The notes beneath the pieces were generated by a model. The model was not told the origin of the DNA. It was given only the letters and a program-made list of their open reading frames with translations, and made no database searches. This document shows positions 39,513-47,643 of a stretch of 64,000 nt of DNA, piece by piece. The DNA comes from Virgibacillus chiguensis (GTDB lineage Bacteria > Bacillota > Bacilli > Bacillales > Amphibacillaceae). The translations under genes and the position numbers were made by a program. Location of the stretch: NCBI RefSeq assembly GCF_900129865.1, contig NZ_FQXD01000002.1, positions 62,001-126,000 of the forward strand, in the 5' to 3' direction. Every line of letters starts with the position of its first letter. The stretch's first letter is position 1.

Positions 39513-41111
39513 CTATTCCTCTCCAATCCAACTGCGTAGTAATTTCGCAAAATCTTCTGGTTTTTCTTTAGCAATTTTTTCTAACTGTTTTTTACGAATT
39601 GTAGCTTCTGAGTCTTCCTGTTCTGGAAGATCTGGAACTTCTATTGGTGCTGTTGATTCTTGTAACAGCTCTTCTTCTTCACTTTCTGCTTTTCTACGAC
39701 GCAAGAAAATAATTAGTAAGACAATAATAGCTAGAAGCAACCCGCCCCCAACTACATAAACCCAAGTTGGTATAGTTGGCGCCGTTGTATCAGGTTGAGT
39801 ATCTGCACCCGTAAACTCTTGAAAAACAATGGATACATTTTCTTCTGGCGTAACATCTTCTTCGTATTCTGCATGAATGGATGTCGTAACAATGGAATTG
39901 ACAATGGAACTAATTCCTTCTTCAACAGCAGCCTCTTCTTGCTGTGATAAATATTCTACATCGCTTTCTTCTGTAGTTTTCGCACGGTTAACCGCAATTT
40001 GTATGCCTAAATCACGAATCTTATATGGGCTTTCTACAATATTTTTTCTTATTCGATTAAATTCATTGTTGATGGTTTCTTTTGTCATTTCATATTCGCC
40101 ATCACCGTCTTCATCTGTAGCCTGATAATTGGCCACGTCTTCCTCACCAGTACCGCCGACCCCACCTGCAGCCGCACCATTTCCTTCATACGTTTCCTGT
40201 ATCGTTTCTATACTAACAGGTAATCCTTCCATACTTTCTAAGTCAACTGGTTCAACAAGCTCTTCTGTTCGATTTTCTTGCGTGAAATCAATATCTGATG
40301 TTACGGACACGATAACATTTCCAGGACCTACCATGGCTCCTAGCATTTGTTGCAATCGTTTTTGCACATCTTTTTCAATGTCTTGTTTAACAGTTTGTTG
40401 ATACGTGTACGAGTCTTTTGATGTGTTGTTTCCAGAGCTCTCTAGGTCAAAACTCTCGAAATATTGATTTGTAATAGCAATATTTTCTGTAGGTAAATTT
40501 GGCACAGCCTTGGAAACAATATGATACAGTCCGTTTATCTCACTTGGTTCAAAGTTATAGCCTGCTTCTGTATCAATAACAATCGAAGCGCTTGCTTCTT
40601 GTTTGGCATCATTTACGAATACAGGCTCTTCTGGCATATTAATCATCACTTTGGCATCTTGAATACCATCAATTCCTTTGATTAAATTCGCCAATTCTGT
40701 TTGCATCGCGTCAAGCTTCATAACATTAAATTCGTTTTCAGTAACTCCCCATGAAGCATTTTCACTAAAAAAGGAGTAATCAATATTGCCGCTGTTTGGT
40801 AACCCTTGGGCAGCAAGGTCAACCAAAAGACTATCCACTTGCTCTTCTGGTACTTCAATTACCTTACCGCCGTCTGATAATTCATAGGGAACACCTTTAG
40901 CGTCCAACTCTCCTTTAATTTGTCCCACTTCTTCCATAGATAAATTATTATATAATGGAACATAGTTTGAATGCGTTGTAAAAAGGACAATGCTTACTAT
41001 TAAAAGGAGACCAACAAAAATGGAGCCGAAAAATGTTATTTTTTGAACTTTCGTACGATTCCTCCAAAAATTCGTTGTTCGATCTTTCCAATTTATCATC
41101 TTCTCTTTCAT
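39513..41111 (-). CDS. fliF: Flagellar MS-ring protein FliF
   Basis: Forms the membrane MS ring. It has an N-terminal membrane helix at about 26-46, ring-building motifs in the extracytoplasmic region (LPNSGNIDYSFF, ARVMINMPEEPV-like stretch), a C-terminal membrane helix at about 443-463 and a FliG-binding tail rich in Glu. Several Met codons compete; the ATG at 41109-41111 follows GGTGGGGG by 5 bases, giving 532 residues. A 230-bp gap separates it from fliE. Confidence 0.96.
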   Translation of the reverse strand: MKEKMINWKDRTTNFWRNRTKVQKITFFGSIFVGLLLIVSIVLFTTHSNYVPLYNNLSMEEVGQIKGELDAKGVPYELSDGGKVIEVPEEQVDSLLVDLAAQGLPNSGNIDYSFFSENASWGVTENEFNVMKLDAMQTELANLIKGIDGIQDAKVMINMPEEPVFVNDAKQEASASIVIDTEAGYNFEPSEINGLYHIVSKAVPNLPTENIAITNQYFESFDLESSGNNTSKDSYTYQQTVKQDIEKDVQKRLQQMLGAMVGPGNVIVSVTSDIDFTQENRTEELVEPVDLESMEGLPVSIETIQETYEGNGAAAGGVGGTGEEDVANYQATDEDGDGEYEMTKETINNEFNRIRKNIVESPYKIRDLGIQIAVNRAKTTEESDVEYLSQQEEAAVEEGISSIVNSIVTTSIHAEYEEDVTPEENVSIVFQEFTGADTQPDTTAPTIPTWVYVVGGGLLLAIIVLLIIFLRRRKAESEEEELLQESTAPIEVPDLPEQEDSEATIRKKQLEKIAKEKPEDFAKLLRSWIGEE

Positions 41112-41176
41112 AAGTTCCCCCACCAACATGCTCTAGTAAAATATCTTTCTATATGTACTGTACGTAAAGAGGATAA

Positions 41177-41200
41177 AGCATCACATCGTGCAGAGATGCT
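41177..41200 (-). repeat. Hairpin in the fliE-fliF gap
   Basis: AGCATC and GATGCT pair around a 12-base loop; on the minus strand TTTATCCTCTTT follows, so a weak attenuating terminator between fliE and fliF is possible. Confidence 0.4.
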
Positions 41201-41341
41201 ATAAAATTATTCCTAGTTATGTAATAAATGAGCCTGAAAATCTTCAACTAATCAGACAGTAGATAACGAAATCCTTTTAAAAATTACAATTGCAATACTA
41301 CTTGCGGAAATGTTTTATAACTGCTAGATCCTTTTCTTCAT

Positions 41342-41650
41342 CTACACTTGCATACTCATCATTTCTTTGTAGGCTTCAACTGCTTTACTCTGAACTTGTA
41401 CAGTTGCTTCTAAAGCGATACTAGATTTTTGAGAGGCAATCATAACATCATGCAAATCTGTAATATCACCTTTCGCCATTGCTTCCGTTTTTTCATCAGA
41501 TATTGCTTGTACTTCATTTACATTATTAATGGCATTTTTTAATGCGGAAGCAAATTTCGCTTGTGCTTCACCGGGAGATATTTTTGGTTTACTTTGAACA
41601 GTTGCATTTGGAGATAGTTCTGTTATTGGATTGCTAATTCTTTGAATCAT
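41342..41650 (-). CDS. fliE: Flagellar hook-basal body protein FliE
   Basis: Joins the MS ring to the rod and is the first substrate exported. The 102 residues carry the C-terminal motif EATVQVQSKAVEAYKEMMSMQV (split here as EATVQVQSK and VEAYKEMMSMQV) and the preceding DLHDVMIASQKSSIALE. The ATG has an AGGAGGG site. Unlike in B. subtilis it is flanked by gaps of 192 and 230 bp. Confidence 0.96.
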   Translation of the reverse strand: MIQRISNPITELSPNATVQSKPKISPGEAQAKFASALKNAINNVNEVQAISDEKTEAMAKGDITDLHDVMIASQKSSIALEATVQVQSKAVEAYKEMMSMQV

Positions 41651-41842
41651 AAAAACCCTCCTATTTAATGCTTTTATAGCTACTCTCTAATTAATTGCTT
41701 TGTCAGTTAACTTACTGATTGTTCGTCTTTTAAAGTATAAGCCGATTCCTTTTCAGAAATTTAGGTCTTTGTAAATTCTCACTTACCTTATCCCATGTAC
41801 GATTAACTTTAAAAGATTGGCACCTATATCGTAAAAATAAAC

Positions 41843-42292
41843 TTATTTCCCAATTTCTAAAGCTTTCATTAACATAGATTTCGTAGCATTTACAGACGTT
41901 ATATTCGCCTCATAAGAGCGAGTGGCGCTCATTAGATCAACCATTTCCTTTAAGGGATCAACGTTCGGTAATTGAACATATCCATCTGCATTAGCATCGG
42001 GATGACTAGGATTATATACTTGCTTGAACGGAGTTTCATCTTCTTCTATCGATCTAACACGCACACCACTAGGAGCTGAAGCATTAGCTGCTTTATGTAA
42101 AAAAGATTGAAAAGAAGCTCCCTCTGGTTGCAATGCAACCATTTTCCTACGATATGGTTCTACCTCTCCATTCTCATTGACGGTAGCTCTTGTTGATTGT
42201 GCATTAGCAATATTAGATGATATTACATCCATTCTTAATCTTTGTGCTGTCAAAGCACTAGCACTAGAGTGTAACGAATGAAACATAGACAT
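41843..42292 (-). CDS. flgC: Flagellar rod protein FlgC
   Basis: Proximal rod subunit. The rod signature SSASALTAQRLRMDVISSNIA is near 8-28 (shown in part: LRMDVISSNIANAQ). The C-terminal segment has VDLMSATRSYEANITSVNA. The 149 residues are typical. It follows flgB by 3 bp. Confidence 0.97.
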   Translation of the reverse strand: MSMFHSLHSSASALTAQRLRMDVISSNIANAQSTRATVNENGEVEPYRRKMVALQPEGASFQSFLHKAANASAPSGVRVRSIEEDETPFKQVYNPSHPDANADGYVQLPNVDPLKEMVDLMSATRSYEANITSVNATKSMLMKALEIGK

Positions 42293-42295
42293 TAA

Positions 42296-42694
42296 TTACC
42301 TGCCTCCTTTTAAAGCTGTTTGTAAACTCCCAAATTTTCCACTAATACGATCCACTAGCGCTTGGTAGTAAATTTGATTTTCAGCCAAGTCTGCCATTTC
42401 CTTATCTACATCTACATTGTTACCATTATGCTGATAAGATGTTGCTTGATTTATAAAAGTTTTATAGCCCGCTGGTTGCGTATCTCCTTGAAACCCTATA
42501 TGACGGCTGTTTGTAGTTTTTGCCTGTATAGGTTGCGAGAGTTCATGTGCCAAATAATTCTTAAATGTAACATCTTTCGCTTTATAATTAGGCGTATCTA
42601 GATTTGCTAAATTTGATGAAATTGCTCGATTTTTGGCTGAAGAATAGCCTAACGAATGTTCCAAAGCTTGAATTGTTCCATTAAACAAACTCAT
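42296..42694 (-). CDS. flgB: Flagellar rod protein FlgB
   Basis: Rod subunit and first gene of the fla/che operon. The N-terminal rod motif is SSAKNRAISSNLANLDTPNYK, located at about 18-38 (residues quoted in part). The C-terminal half holds DVDKEMADLAENQIYYQALV. The 132 residues are normal. The usual start-site region upstream is a long non-coding stretch containing a structured element (42978-43261), so the promoter is probably between 42700 and 42960. Confidence 0.97.
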   Translation of the reverse strand: MSLFNGTIQALEHSLGYSSAKNRAISSNLANLDTPNYKAKDVTFKNYLAHELSQPIQAKTTNSRHIGFQGDTQPAGYKTFINQATSYQHNGNNVDVDKEMADLAENQIYYQALVDRISGKFGSLQTALKGGR

Positions 42695-42977
42695 TGTTTC
42701 ACCCCTAAAAAAGTACTAGTTATATTTCAAAAAGCAGTCGAAAAGTAATGTTTATCTACGAATAGTTTAAGTCATAATCAAACTAAAGTCTATGGTTTTT
42801 AGACATTTTTATATAATACATTACAAGTTGGTTATTTTTTACTAGGTCAATTATACTATATTTAAGTTTTGTATGATTTACTTTTCGTTCAATTAAGTAC
42901 TTTCAAAAATCGACAAATATAAATAACATCCCCAAAATTGCTTGTGGTGAAATAAGGATAGTTTAAAAATCATACAG
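42695..42977 (-). promoter_or_regulatory. AT-rich region likely to contain the fla/che promoter
   Basis: About 280 bp of very AT-rich sequence upstream of flgB. A TATAAT string lies on the minus strand at about 42851-42856 without a good -35, and TTGACC with a poor 19-bp-spaced TGTAAT follows. I cannot name a single promoter and saw no good SigD or CodY site. It is placed here because the codY terminator upstream means the operon needs its own start. Confidence 0.4.
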
Positions 42978-43261
42978 GGTCGACGTATTCAACTAGAAAA
43001 TTAGCTACTTGTCATCGCAGTGTATAGAACAAAGGCTCAGGGATCCCGGTTAGCAACGTAGCGGCTGGAACGAATCAACGAAAGTTTTAGGAATCATGCT
43101 CCTGCAACAGGAGTATGCCGGTGCCCTCCGGCAAGCATGTCTTTAGTCGACCTTCCTATTAGGACGAACGGATGATGACTTAGCTTAGTGCAATGGCGTG
43201 AAGTCGCCTAGTTGCTGGGCACTGGAGCCGGACTAAGCCCGTTCGGTTGTTTGGTTACGTC
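42978..43261. ncRNA. Candidate structured element between codY and flgB (RNA or dispersed repeat)
   Basis: About 285 bp clearly richer in GC than its AT-rich flanks, with no open frame. It folds into two domains. In the first, GGTCGAC (42978-42984) pairs with GTCGACC (43146-43152) and encloses CATGC/GCATG (43095-43099 and 43135-43139), which holds two hairpins: CTCCTG/CAGGAG and GCCGG/CCGGC. In the second, CGAACGG (43165-43171) pairs with CCGTTCG (43239-43245) around nested CTTAG/CTAAG, AGTG/CACT and GGCG/CGCC stems. GACGTA and TACGTC mark the two ends. Strand and function are unknown; alternatives are a mobile or repeated non-coding element or an intergenic RNA. Confidence 0.55.
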
Positions 43262-43300
43262 ATAGCATTAAATTTTATACTTTCCTAGACCAATATAAAA

Positions 43301-43335
43301 ACATCCGAAACACGTGTAAAACGCGTTTCGGATGT
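43301..43335 (-). terminator. Terminator after codY (possibly bidirectional)
   Basis: ACATCCGAAAC and GTTTCGGATGT pair perfectly over 11 bp with a 13-base loop. Minus-strand reading is followed by TTTTTATA, so it ends the hslVU-codY transcripts 37 bp past the codY stop. The plus-strand side is also T-rich, so a plus-strand transcript from the neighbouring structured element could end here too. Confidence 0.88.
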
Positions 43336-43371
43336 TTCGTTTTCTTTCTTAAGAGCAATTATTTAAACTTT

Positions 43372-44151
43372 TTATCTAGAGCGTAAATTTTCTAATTCAA
43401 CAAGGAAGTTGTGATTTAAGACTTTAATATATGTCCCCTTCATTCCCAGTGAACGAGATTCAATTACGCCAGCACTTTCTAGTTTTCTTAGAGCATTTAC
43501 AATGACAGAACGGGTAATGCCAACACGATCAGCGATTTTGCTTGCTACAAGAAGCCCTTCACTACCGTCCAGCTCTTCAAAAATATGGTCAATTGCTTCT
43601 AATTCACTATAAGAAAGTGAACTAATTGCCATTTGAACAACAGCTTTACTTCTTGCTTCTAGCTCAATTTCTTGAGACTTTTCATGAAGTATTTCCATAC
43701 CTACAACTGTAGCCCCATACTCAGCTAATAAGAGATCATCTTCATTAAATTTTTCTGATAAACGACCAATAATAAGCGTTCCTAAACGATCTCCCCCGCC
43801 AATGATTGGAACAATAGTGGTTAAAGCTGTTTGGAATAAGTCGCGGTTTTCTACCGGGAATACAGTATGTGGACTATCTATACCAATATTCGCTGTTGTT
43901 TCATGAATATTGTGTAATCCTTCCGTATATTCTTGCGGAAACTGACGTTCTTCCAGCATAGCTTTCATTCTCTCGTTTTCAATCTCTTGATTAATAGCAA
44001 ATCCAAGTAATTTTCCACGACGGCTTAGAATATATACATTTCCTTTAATTACATCACGTAACGAAGCAGACATATCATTAAAGTCCACAGATTTCCCGCC
44101 GAATTTTTGTAGCATTGCATTAATTTTTCTTGCACGATTTAATAGTTCCAT
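43372..44151 (-). CDS. codY: GTP- and branched-chain-amino-acid-sensing repressor CodY
   Basis: Global nutritional regulator of low-GC Gram-positives; binds DNA when GTP and Ile/Leu/Val are plentiful. It has an N-terminal GAF ligand domain (about 1-155), a linker, and a C-terminal winged helix with [20 protein letters not shown] near 203-222. The 259 residues are canonical. It is the last gene of the xerC-hslV-hslU-codY cluster. In B. subtilis CodY represses the adjacent fla/che operon. Confidence 0.98.
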   Translation of the reverse strand: MELLNRARKINAMLQKFGGKSVDFNDMSASLRDVIKGNVYILSRRGKLLGFAINQEIENERMKAMLEERQFPQEYTEGLHNIHETTANIGIDSPHTVFPVENRDLFQTALTTIVPIIGGGDRLGTLIIGRLSEKFNEDDLLLAEYGATVVGMEILHEKSQEIELEARSKAVVQMAISSLSYSELEAIDHIFEELDGSEGLLVASKIADRVGITRSVIVNALRKLESAGVIESRSLGMKGTYIKVLNHNFLVELENLRSR

Positions 44152-44178
44152 TATGATCCTCCATTCGATCTCTATATG

Positions 44179-45573
44179 TTATAAAATATATTGACTTAAA
44201 TCCTTATTTTTCGCGATAGCAGAAAGTTTTTCATCTACATAAGCTGGAGTGATTTCAACAGTATCCATATTAATCTCCGGTGCTTCAAAGGACAGATCCT
44301 CCAGCAACTTTTCTAAAATTGTATGAAGTCTTCTAGCTCCAATGTTATCCATTTCCTGATTCACTTCATAAGCAATTTCAGCTATTCTATTTACAGCTTC
44401 GTCTGTAAATACTATATTTATACCTTCTGTTTTTAATAAAGCTTCATATTGCTTTAATAAAGCATTAGATGGTTCTTTTAATATTCGCTTAAAATCATCT
44501 GTTGATAGTTTCTCTAATTCTACCCTAATTGGAAATCTTCCTTGTAATTCAGGAATTAGATCAGATGGTTTTGACATATGAAATGCGCCAGCGGCAATAA
44601 ATAACATATGGTCTGTTTTTACTGGTCCATGCTTTGTGACAACTGTAGATCCTTCAATAATTGGCAATATATCGCGTTGAACACCTTCGCGAGATACGTT
44701 AGCACTTTGTTCATCTTTACCAGCTACTTTATCTATTTCATCAATAAACACAATCCCCGATTGCTCTGCTCGTAAAATGGCTTCTTGTGCTGCTTCTTCC
44801 ATATCTACAAGTTTACTCGCTTCTTGCTGCGTTAACACTTTCCTTGCTTCAGACACTAACAATTTTCGCTTTTTCTTTTTCTTTGGCATAAATTGTCCAA
44901 GCGCATCTTGCATATTCATGCCCATATGTTCCATTCCAGAACCTTGTAACATGTCAAACATAGATGGCGTTTGCTCTTCTATTTCAACAGTTACTACTTT
45001 ATCTTCTAACTCACCAGATGCTAATTGTTGTTCTACACGCTTCCGTTTATTTCGAATCTCATCATTTTTCGCAGATTCTTCAGCGCCTTCTTCGCTATTA
45101 GCCTGTGAAGAAAATAACATTTCAAAAGGGTTTTTTGTTTCGTTGGCTGCTTTAGACTGAGGAACTAAAAGTTTGACAAGTAATTTATTTGCTTCTTCTT
45201 CCGCTTTTTCTTTCACTTGTTTCATTTTTTCCTCTTTCACAGTCCGCAATGCCATTTCAACTAAATCTCGAATCATGGATTCAACATCTCGACCTACATA
45301 GCCTACTTCCGTAAACTTCGTCGCCTCCACTTTTACAAATGGTGCACCTACCAGCTTAGCTAGCCTTCGAGCTATTTCTGTTTTTCCTACTCCGGTTGGG
45401 CCAATCATTAAAATATTCTTCGGAACCACTTCTTCTTTTAGACCTTCATCTAACTGCATGCGCCTATATCTATTACGCAATGCAACAGCTACAGATCGCT
45501 TTGCACTTTTCTGGCCAATAATATATTTATCTAATTGTCCCACAATTTGTTTAGGAGTGTAGTTCATCCCCAT
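44179..45573 (-). CDS. hslU: ATPase subunit HslU (ClpY) of the HslUV protease
   Basis: AAA+ unfoldase that feeds substrates to HslV. Walker A GPTGVGKT is at 58-65 and Walker B IVFIDEID near 263-270. The variable I domain of about 115-240 contains a lysine-rich patch ([12 protein letters not shown]). The pore motif GYVGRDVE is present at about 91-98. The 464 residues are normal. The first ATG is 10 bases from AGGAGG; a second ATG two codons on is less likely. It starts 17 bp after hslV. Confidence 0.98.
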   Translation of the reverse strand: MGMNYTPKQIVGQLDKYIIGQKSAKRSVAVALRNRYRRMQLDEGLKEEVVPKNILMIGPTGVGKTEIARRLAKLVGAPFVKVEATKFTEVGYVGRDVESMIRDLVEMALRTVKEEKMKQVKEKAEEEANKLLVKLLVPQSKAANETKNPFEMLFSSQANSEEGAEESAKNDEIRNKRKRVEQQLASGELEDKVVTVEIEEQTPSMFDMLQGSGMEHMGMNMQDALGQFMPKKKKKRKLLVSEARKVLTQQEASKLVDMEEAAQEAILRAEQSGIVFIDEIDKVAGKDEQSANVSREGVQRDILPIIEGSTVVTKHGPVKTDHMLFIAAGAFHMSKPSDLIPELQGRFPIRVELEKLSTDDFKRILKEPSNALLKQYEALLKTEGINIVFTDEAVNRIAEIAYEVNQEMDNIGARRLHTILEKLLEDLSFEAPEINMDTVEITPAYVDEKLSAIAKNKDLSQYIL

Positions 45574-45590
45574 TTCCTAAAGGCCTCCTT

Positions 45591-46136
45591 TTACTCCAAT
45601 ACCTCAAGTGTGATATGGTTGTTCGTATACACACATAATTCTCCAGCAATTTCCAAGGATGCTTTCGCAATCTCTTTAGCAGATAATTCTTTAGAGTATC
45701 TCGCTAGAGCTCTACCAGCGCTAAGAGCATAATTCCCACCAGATCCGATAGCTAAAATTCCGTCATCAGGCTCTATAACTTCTCCAGTACCAGAGACTAA
45801 AAACATATGCTCCTTATCCATGACAATTAACAAAGCTTCCAGTTTTCTTAGCACTCTGTCGCTTCGCCATTCCTTTGCAAGCTCAACAGCCGCTCTAGGC
45901 AAGTTGCCATTATATGTTTCTAATTTCGCTTCAAACTTTTCGAAAAGAGTAAACGCGTCAGCTACAGAACCGGCAAATCCAGCTAATACCTGCCCTTTAA
46001 ATAGTGTACGAACTTTCTTTGCTTTATGTTTCATAACTACTGCATTTCCCATCGTTACTTGACCGTCCCCACTCATCGCACATTGTCCTTTATGGTGGAT
46101 GGCAAAAATAGTGGTAGCATGCATTTCATTGGTCAT
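45591..46136 (-). CDS. hslV: Protease subunit HslV (ClpQ)
   Basis: Proteasome-like peptidase core. The active residue is the N-terminal one after Met removal. Here the start reads [12 protein letters not shown] with AGAGGTGA correctly spaced before the first ATG, so Thr2 would be catalytic, whereas B. subtilis ClpQ uses a serine. The downstream block [21 protein letters not shown] aligns with the family (quoted in part). The 181 residues are typical. It starts 24 bp after xerC. Confidence 0.96.
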   Translation of the reverse strand: MTNEMHATTIFAIHHKGQCAMSGDGQVTMGNAVVMKHKAKKVRTLFKGQVLAGFAGSVADAFTLFEKFEAKLETYNGNLPRAAVELAKEWRSDRVLRKLEALLIVMDKEHMFLVSGTGEVIEPDDGILAIGSGGNYALSAGRALARYSKELSAKEIAKASLEIAGELCVYTNNHITLEVLE

Positions 46137-46160
46137 GTAAGCTCACCTCTTTATTTAATG

Positions 46161-47069
46161 TTAATCATTTGCTCTCGGGTGACTTCTCATATATACACGT
46201 CGCAAATGATCTTTTGTCACATGCGTATAAATTTGAGTTGTTGACAAATTTTCATGACCTAATAATTCTTGTACGCTGCGTAAATCAGCACCTTCATTTA
46301 AGAGATGAGTAGCAAATGTGTGTCGCAGTTTGTGTGGATGCACATGTACAGTTAAAGCTGCATTTTTCACCATTTTGTTCATTATGTCACGAATTCCTCT
46401 ATCCGTTAAAGGTAATCCACGATTATTGAGAAATAATGCGTTTGTTTGTTGACCGGATTTTGCAAGCAACGCTTTTCTTCCATCCTGTATGTATGTTTCC
46501 AAAGCAATTTTAGCAAATTTGCCATACGGAATGTAACGTTCTTTTCTGCCTTTTCCTTGCACAAACACTGTTCCAATATAGAAATCAATGTTATCTAAAA
46601 TCAACTGTCTACACTCACTTACCCTTATCCCCGTAGCATAAAGCAATTCTATTAAGGCTTGGTTTCGCTGGCCTAAAGGTTGGGTTAAATTACTTACTTC
46701 AAATAGCTTCTCTAACTCTTTCTCATACAAGAATCCCGGAATCTTGCTTTCCGTTTTAGGTAAACGAATAGCTGAAAATGGATTCACATCTACCACATCT
46801 TCTCGTTCTAAATATTTATAAAACGTTCGCAACGCTGATATCTTCCGGGAAACAGATTTCCTGCTTAGTCGCTGATCATATAGGGTATTTAAAAACACAC
46901 GAACAATCCGTTCGTCCACATCACAAAATCTTGTTAACCTTTCCGTATGCAAAAAAGAAAAAAACACTTCTAGATCTTGCATGTAATATTTAATCGTATA
47001 CGGAGAGGCATTTTTCTCTATTTGTAAGTACTCTTTAAAGGATTGCCAATATTGTCTGAAATTATTCAA
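46161..47069 (-). CDS. xerC: Tyrosine recombinase XerC (CodV)
   Basis: Resolves chromosome dimers at dif with XerD. An N-terminal SAM-like core-binding domain (1-95) is followed by the catalytic domain with Arg149 (ATGIRVSE), Lys173, His246 and Arg249 (HPHKLRH), His272 and the nucleophile Tyr281 (TTQIYTHV). The 302 residues are typical. It starts with TTG (47067-47069) behind GGGGTG. It heads the cluster here because trmFO, its usual upstream neighbour, is absent. Confidence 0.96.
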   Translation of the reverse strand: MNNFRQYWQSFKEYLQIEKNASPYTIKYYMQDLEVFFSFLHTERLTRFCDVDERIVRVFLNTLYDQRLSRKSVSRKISALRTFYKYLEREDVVDVNPFSAIRLPKTESKIPGFLYEKELEKLFEVSNLTQPLGQRNQALIELLYATGIRVSECRQLILDNIDFYIGTVFVQGKGRKERYIPYGKFAKIALETYIQDGRKALLAKSGQQTNALFLNNRGLPLTDRGIRDIMNKMVKNAALTVHVHPHKLRHTFATHLLNEGADLRSVQELLGHENLSTTQIYTHVTKDHLRRVYMRSHPRAND

Positions 47070-47641
47070 ATTTTCACCCCATTAAGCAGCGAATATAGCA
47101 TAACACAGAAAATCACATTAAGCAATAAATTTAACTAAATTGTAACAAAATTCAGAAACAACCACTCTCATAGTTAGAATTGCCTTTTCATCTGGCCATT
47201 TTGTATGAAATGAATCTTCCATCATTGGGTGTTTATTACGCTAGCTAATTGCCACTAAACCATTTGTCTGATCCAGAATAAAAAGTAAGAACAATGCCGT
47301 CAAGTACATTGCCTTACCAAGGCGTAATTATATCTGTTTTGTGGAGATTAGTCAATTAATTATGTTTATATTTTAACAAATCCAGCAAATCTATTATAAC
47401 TAAGCTTTTAGGAACAGGCAAATAGCTGACAATATCACTCTCATATAGTATATATCCTTTTTTTAGAAGGTTCAAACAGTATCATTGTTAAATAATTGTG
47501 ACAAAAATAACAGATCTTCATTTTAAGAGATAGAATGATTCAACTCACATCTTCCAAGAGTTAGGGGTGCTTAGCACCTTATATTCTGGATAAATCCTTA
47601 ACCTATAATATGAAAAGAAACTGTTCAACTTAGTTGAACAG
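47070..47641. other. 572-bp gap between topA and xerC where trmFO is expected
   Basis: No open frame of note and no recognisable remnant of the tRNA methyltransferase trmFO, which sits here in B. subtilis. Visible features are the topA terminator at one end, a possible xerC promoter at the other, and two small perfect hairpins, GGTGC/GCACC (about 47567-47579) and GCCTT/AAGGC (about 47311-47323). The rest is AT-rich sequence without apparent structure. Confidence 0.6.
47092..47097 (-). promoter_or_regulatory. Possible extended -10 promoter of xerC
   Basis: TGCTATATT on the minus strand is an extended -10 element (TG-N-TATATT) about 23 bp before the TTG start. No good -35 box is present. The resulting leader would be about 16 nt and still include the ribosome binding site. 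Confidence 0.4.
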
Positions 47642-47643
47642 TT
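47619..47643 (-). terminator. Terminator overlapping the topA stop codon
   Basis: AACTGTTCAAC and GTTGAACAGTT pair perfectly over 11 bp with a 3-base loop, followed on the minus strand by TCTTTTC. The first two bases of the stop codon region lie inside the stem, so no tail separates topA from its terminator. Confidence 0.88.

Noticed and set aside
41735-41755. GCCGATTC string as a SigD promoter near fliE
   Set aside because: It is on the plus strand, opposite to all genes, and has no TAAA at the proper distance.
42695-42977. CodY-binding site upstream of flgB
   Set aside because: A palindrome close to AATTTTCWGAAAATT was sought; only a poor partial match (near 42895-42910) exists.
42978-43261. 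Group II intron or riboswitch
   Set aside because: No GUGYG start, no domain V hairpin and no intron-encoded protein; no riboswitch consensus recognised, so only a generic structured element is claimed.
47070-47641. Degraded trmFO pseudogene
   Set aside because: I looked on the minus strand for the FAD-binding start motif and other conserved stretches and saw none; the region is called non-coding.
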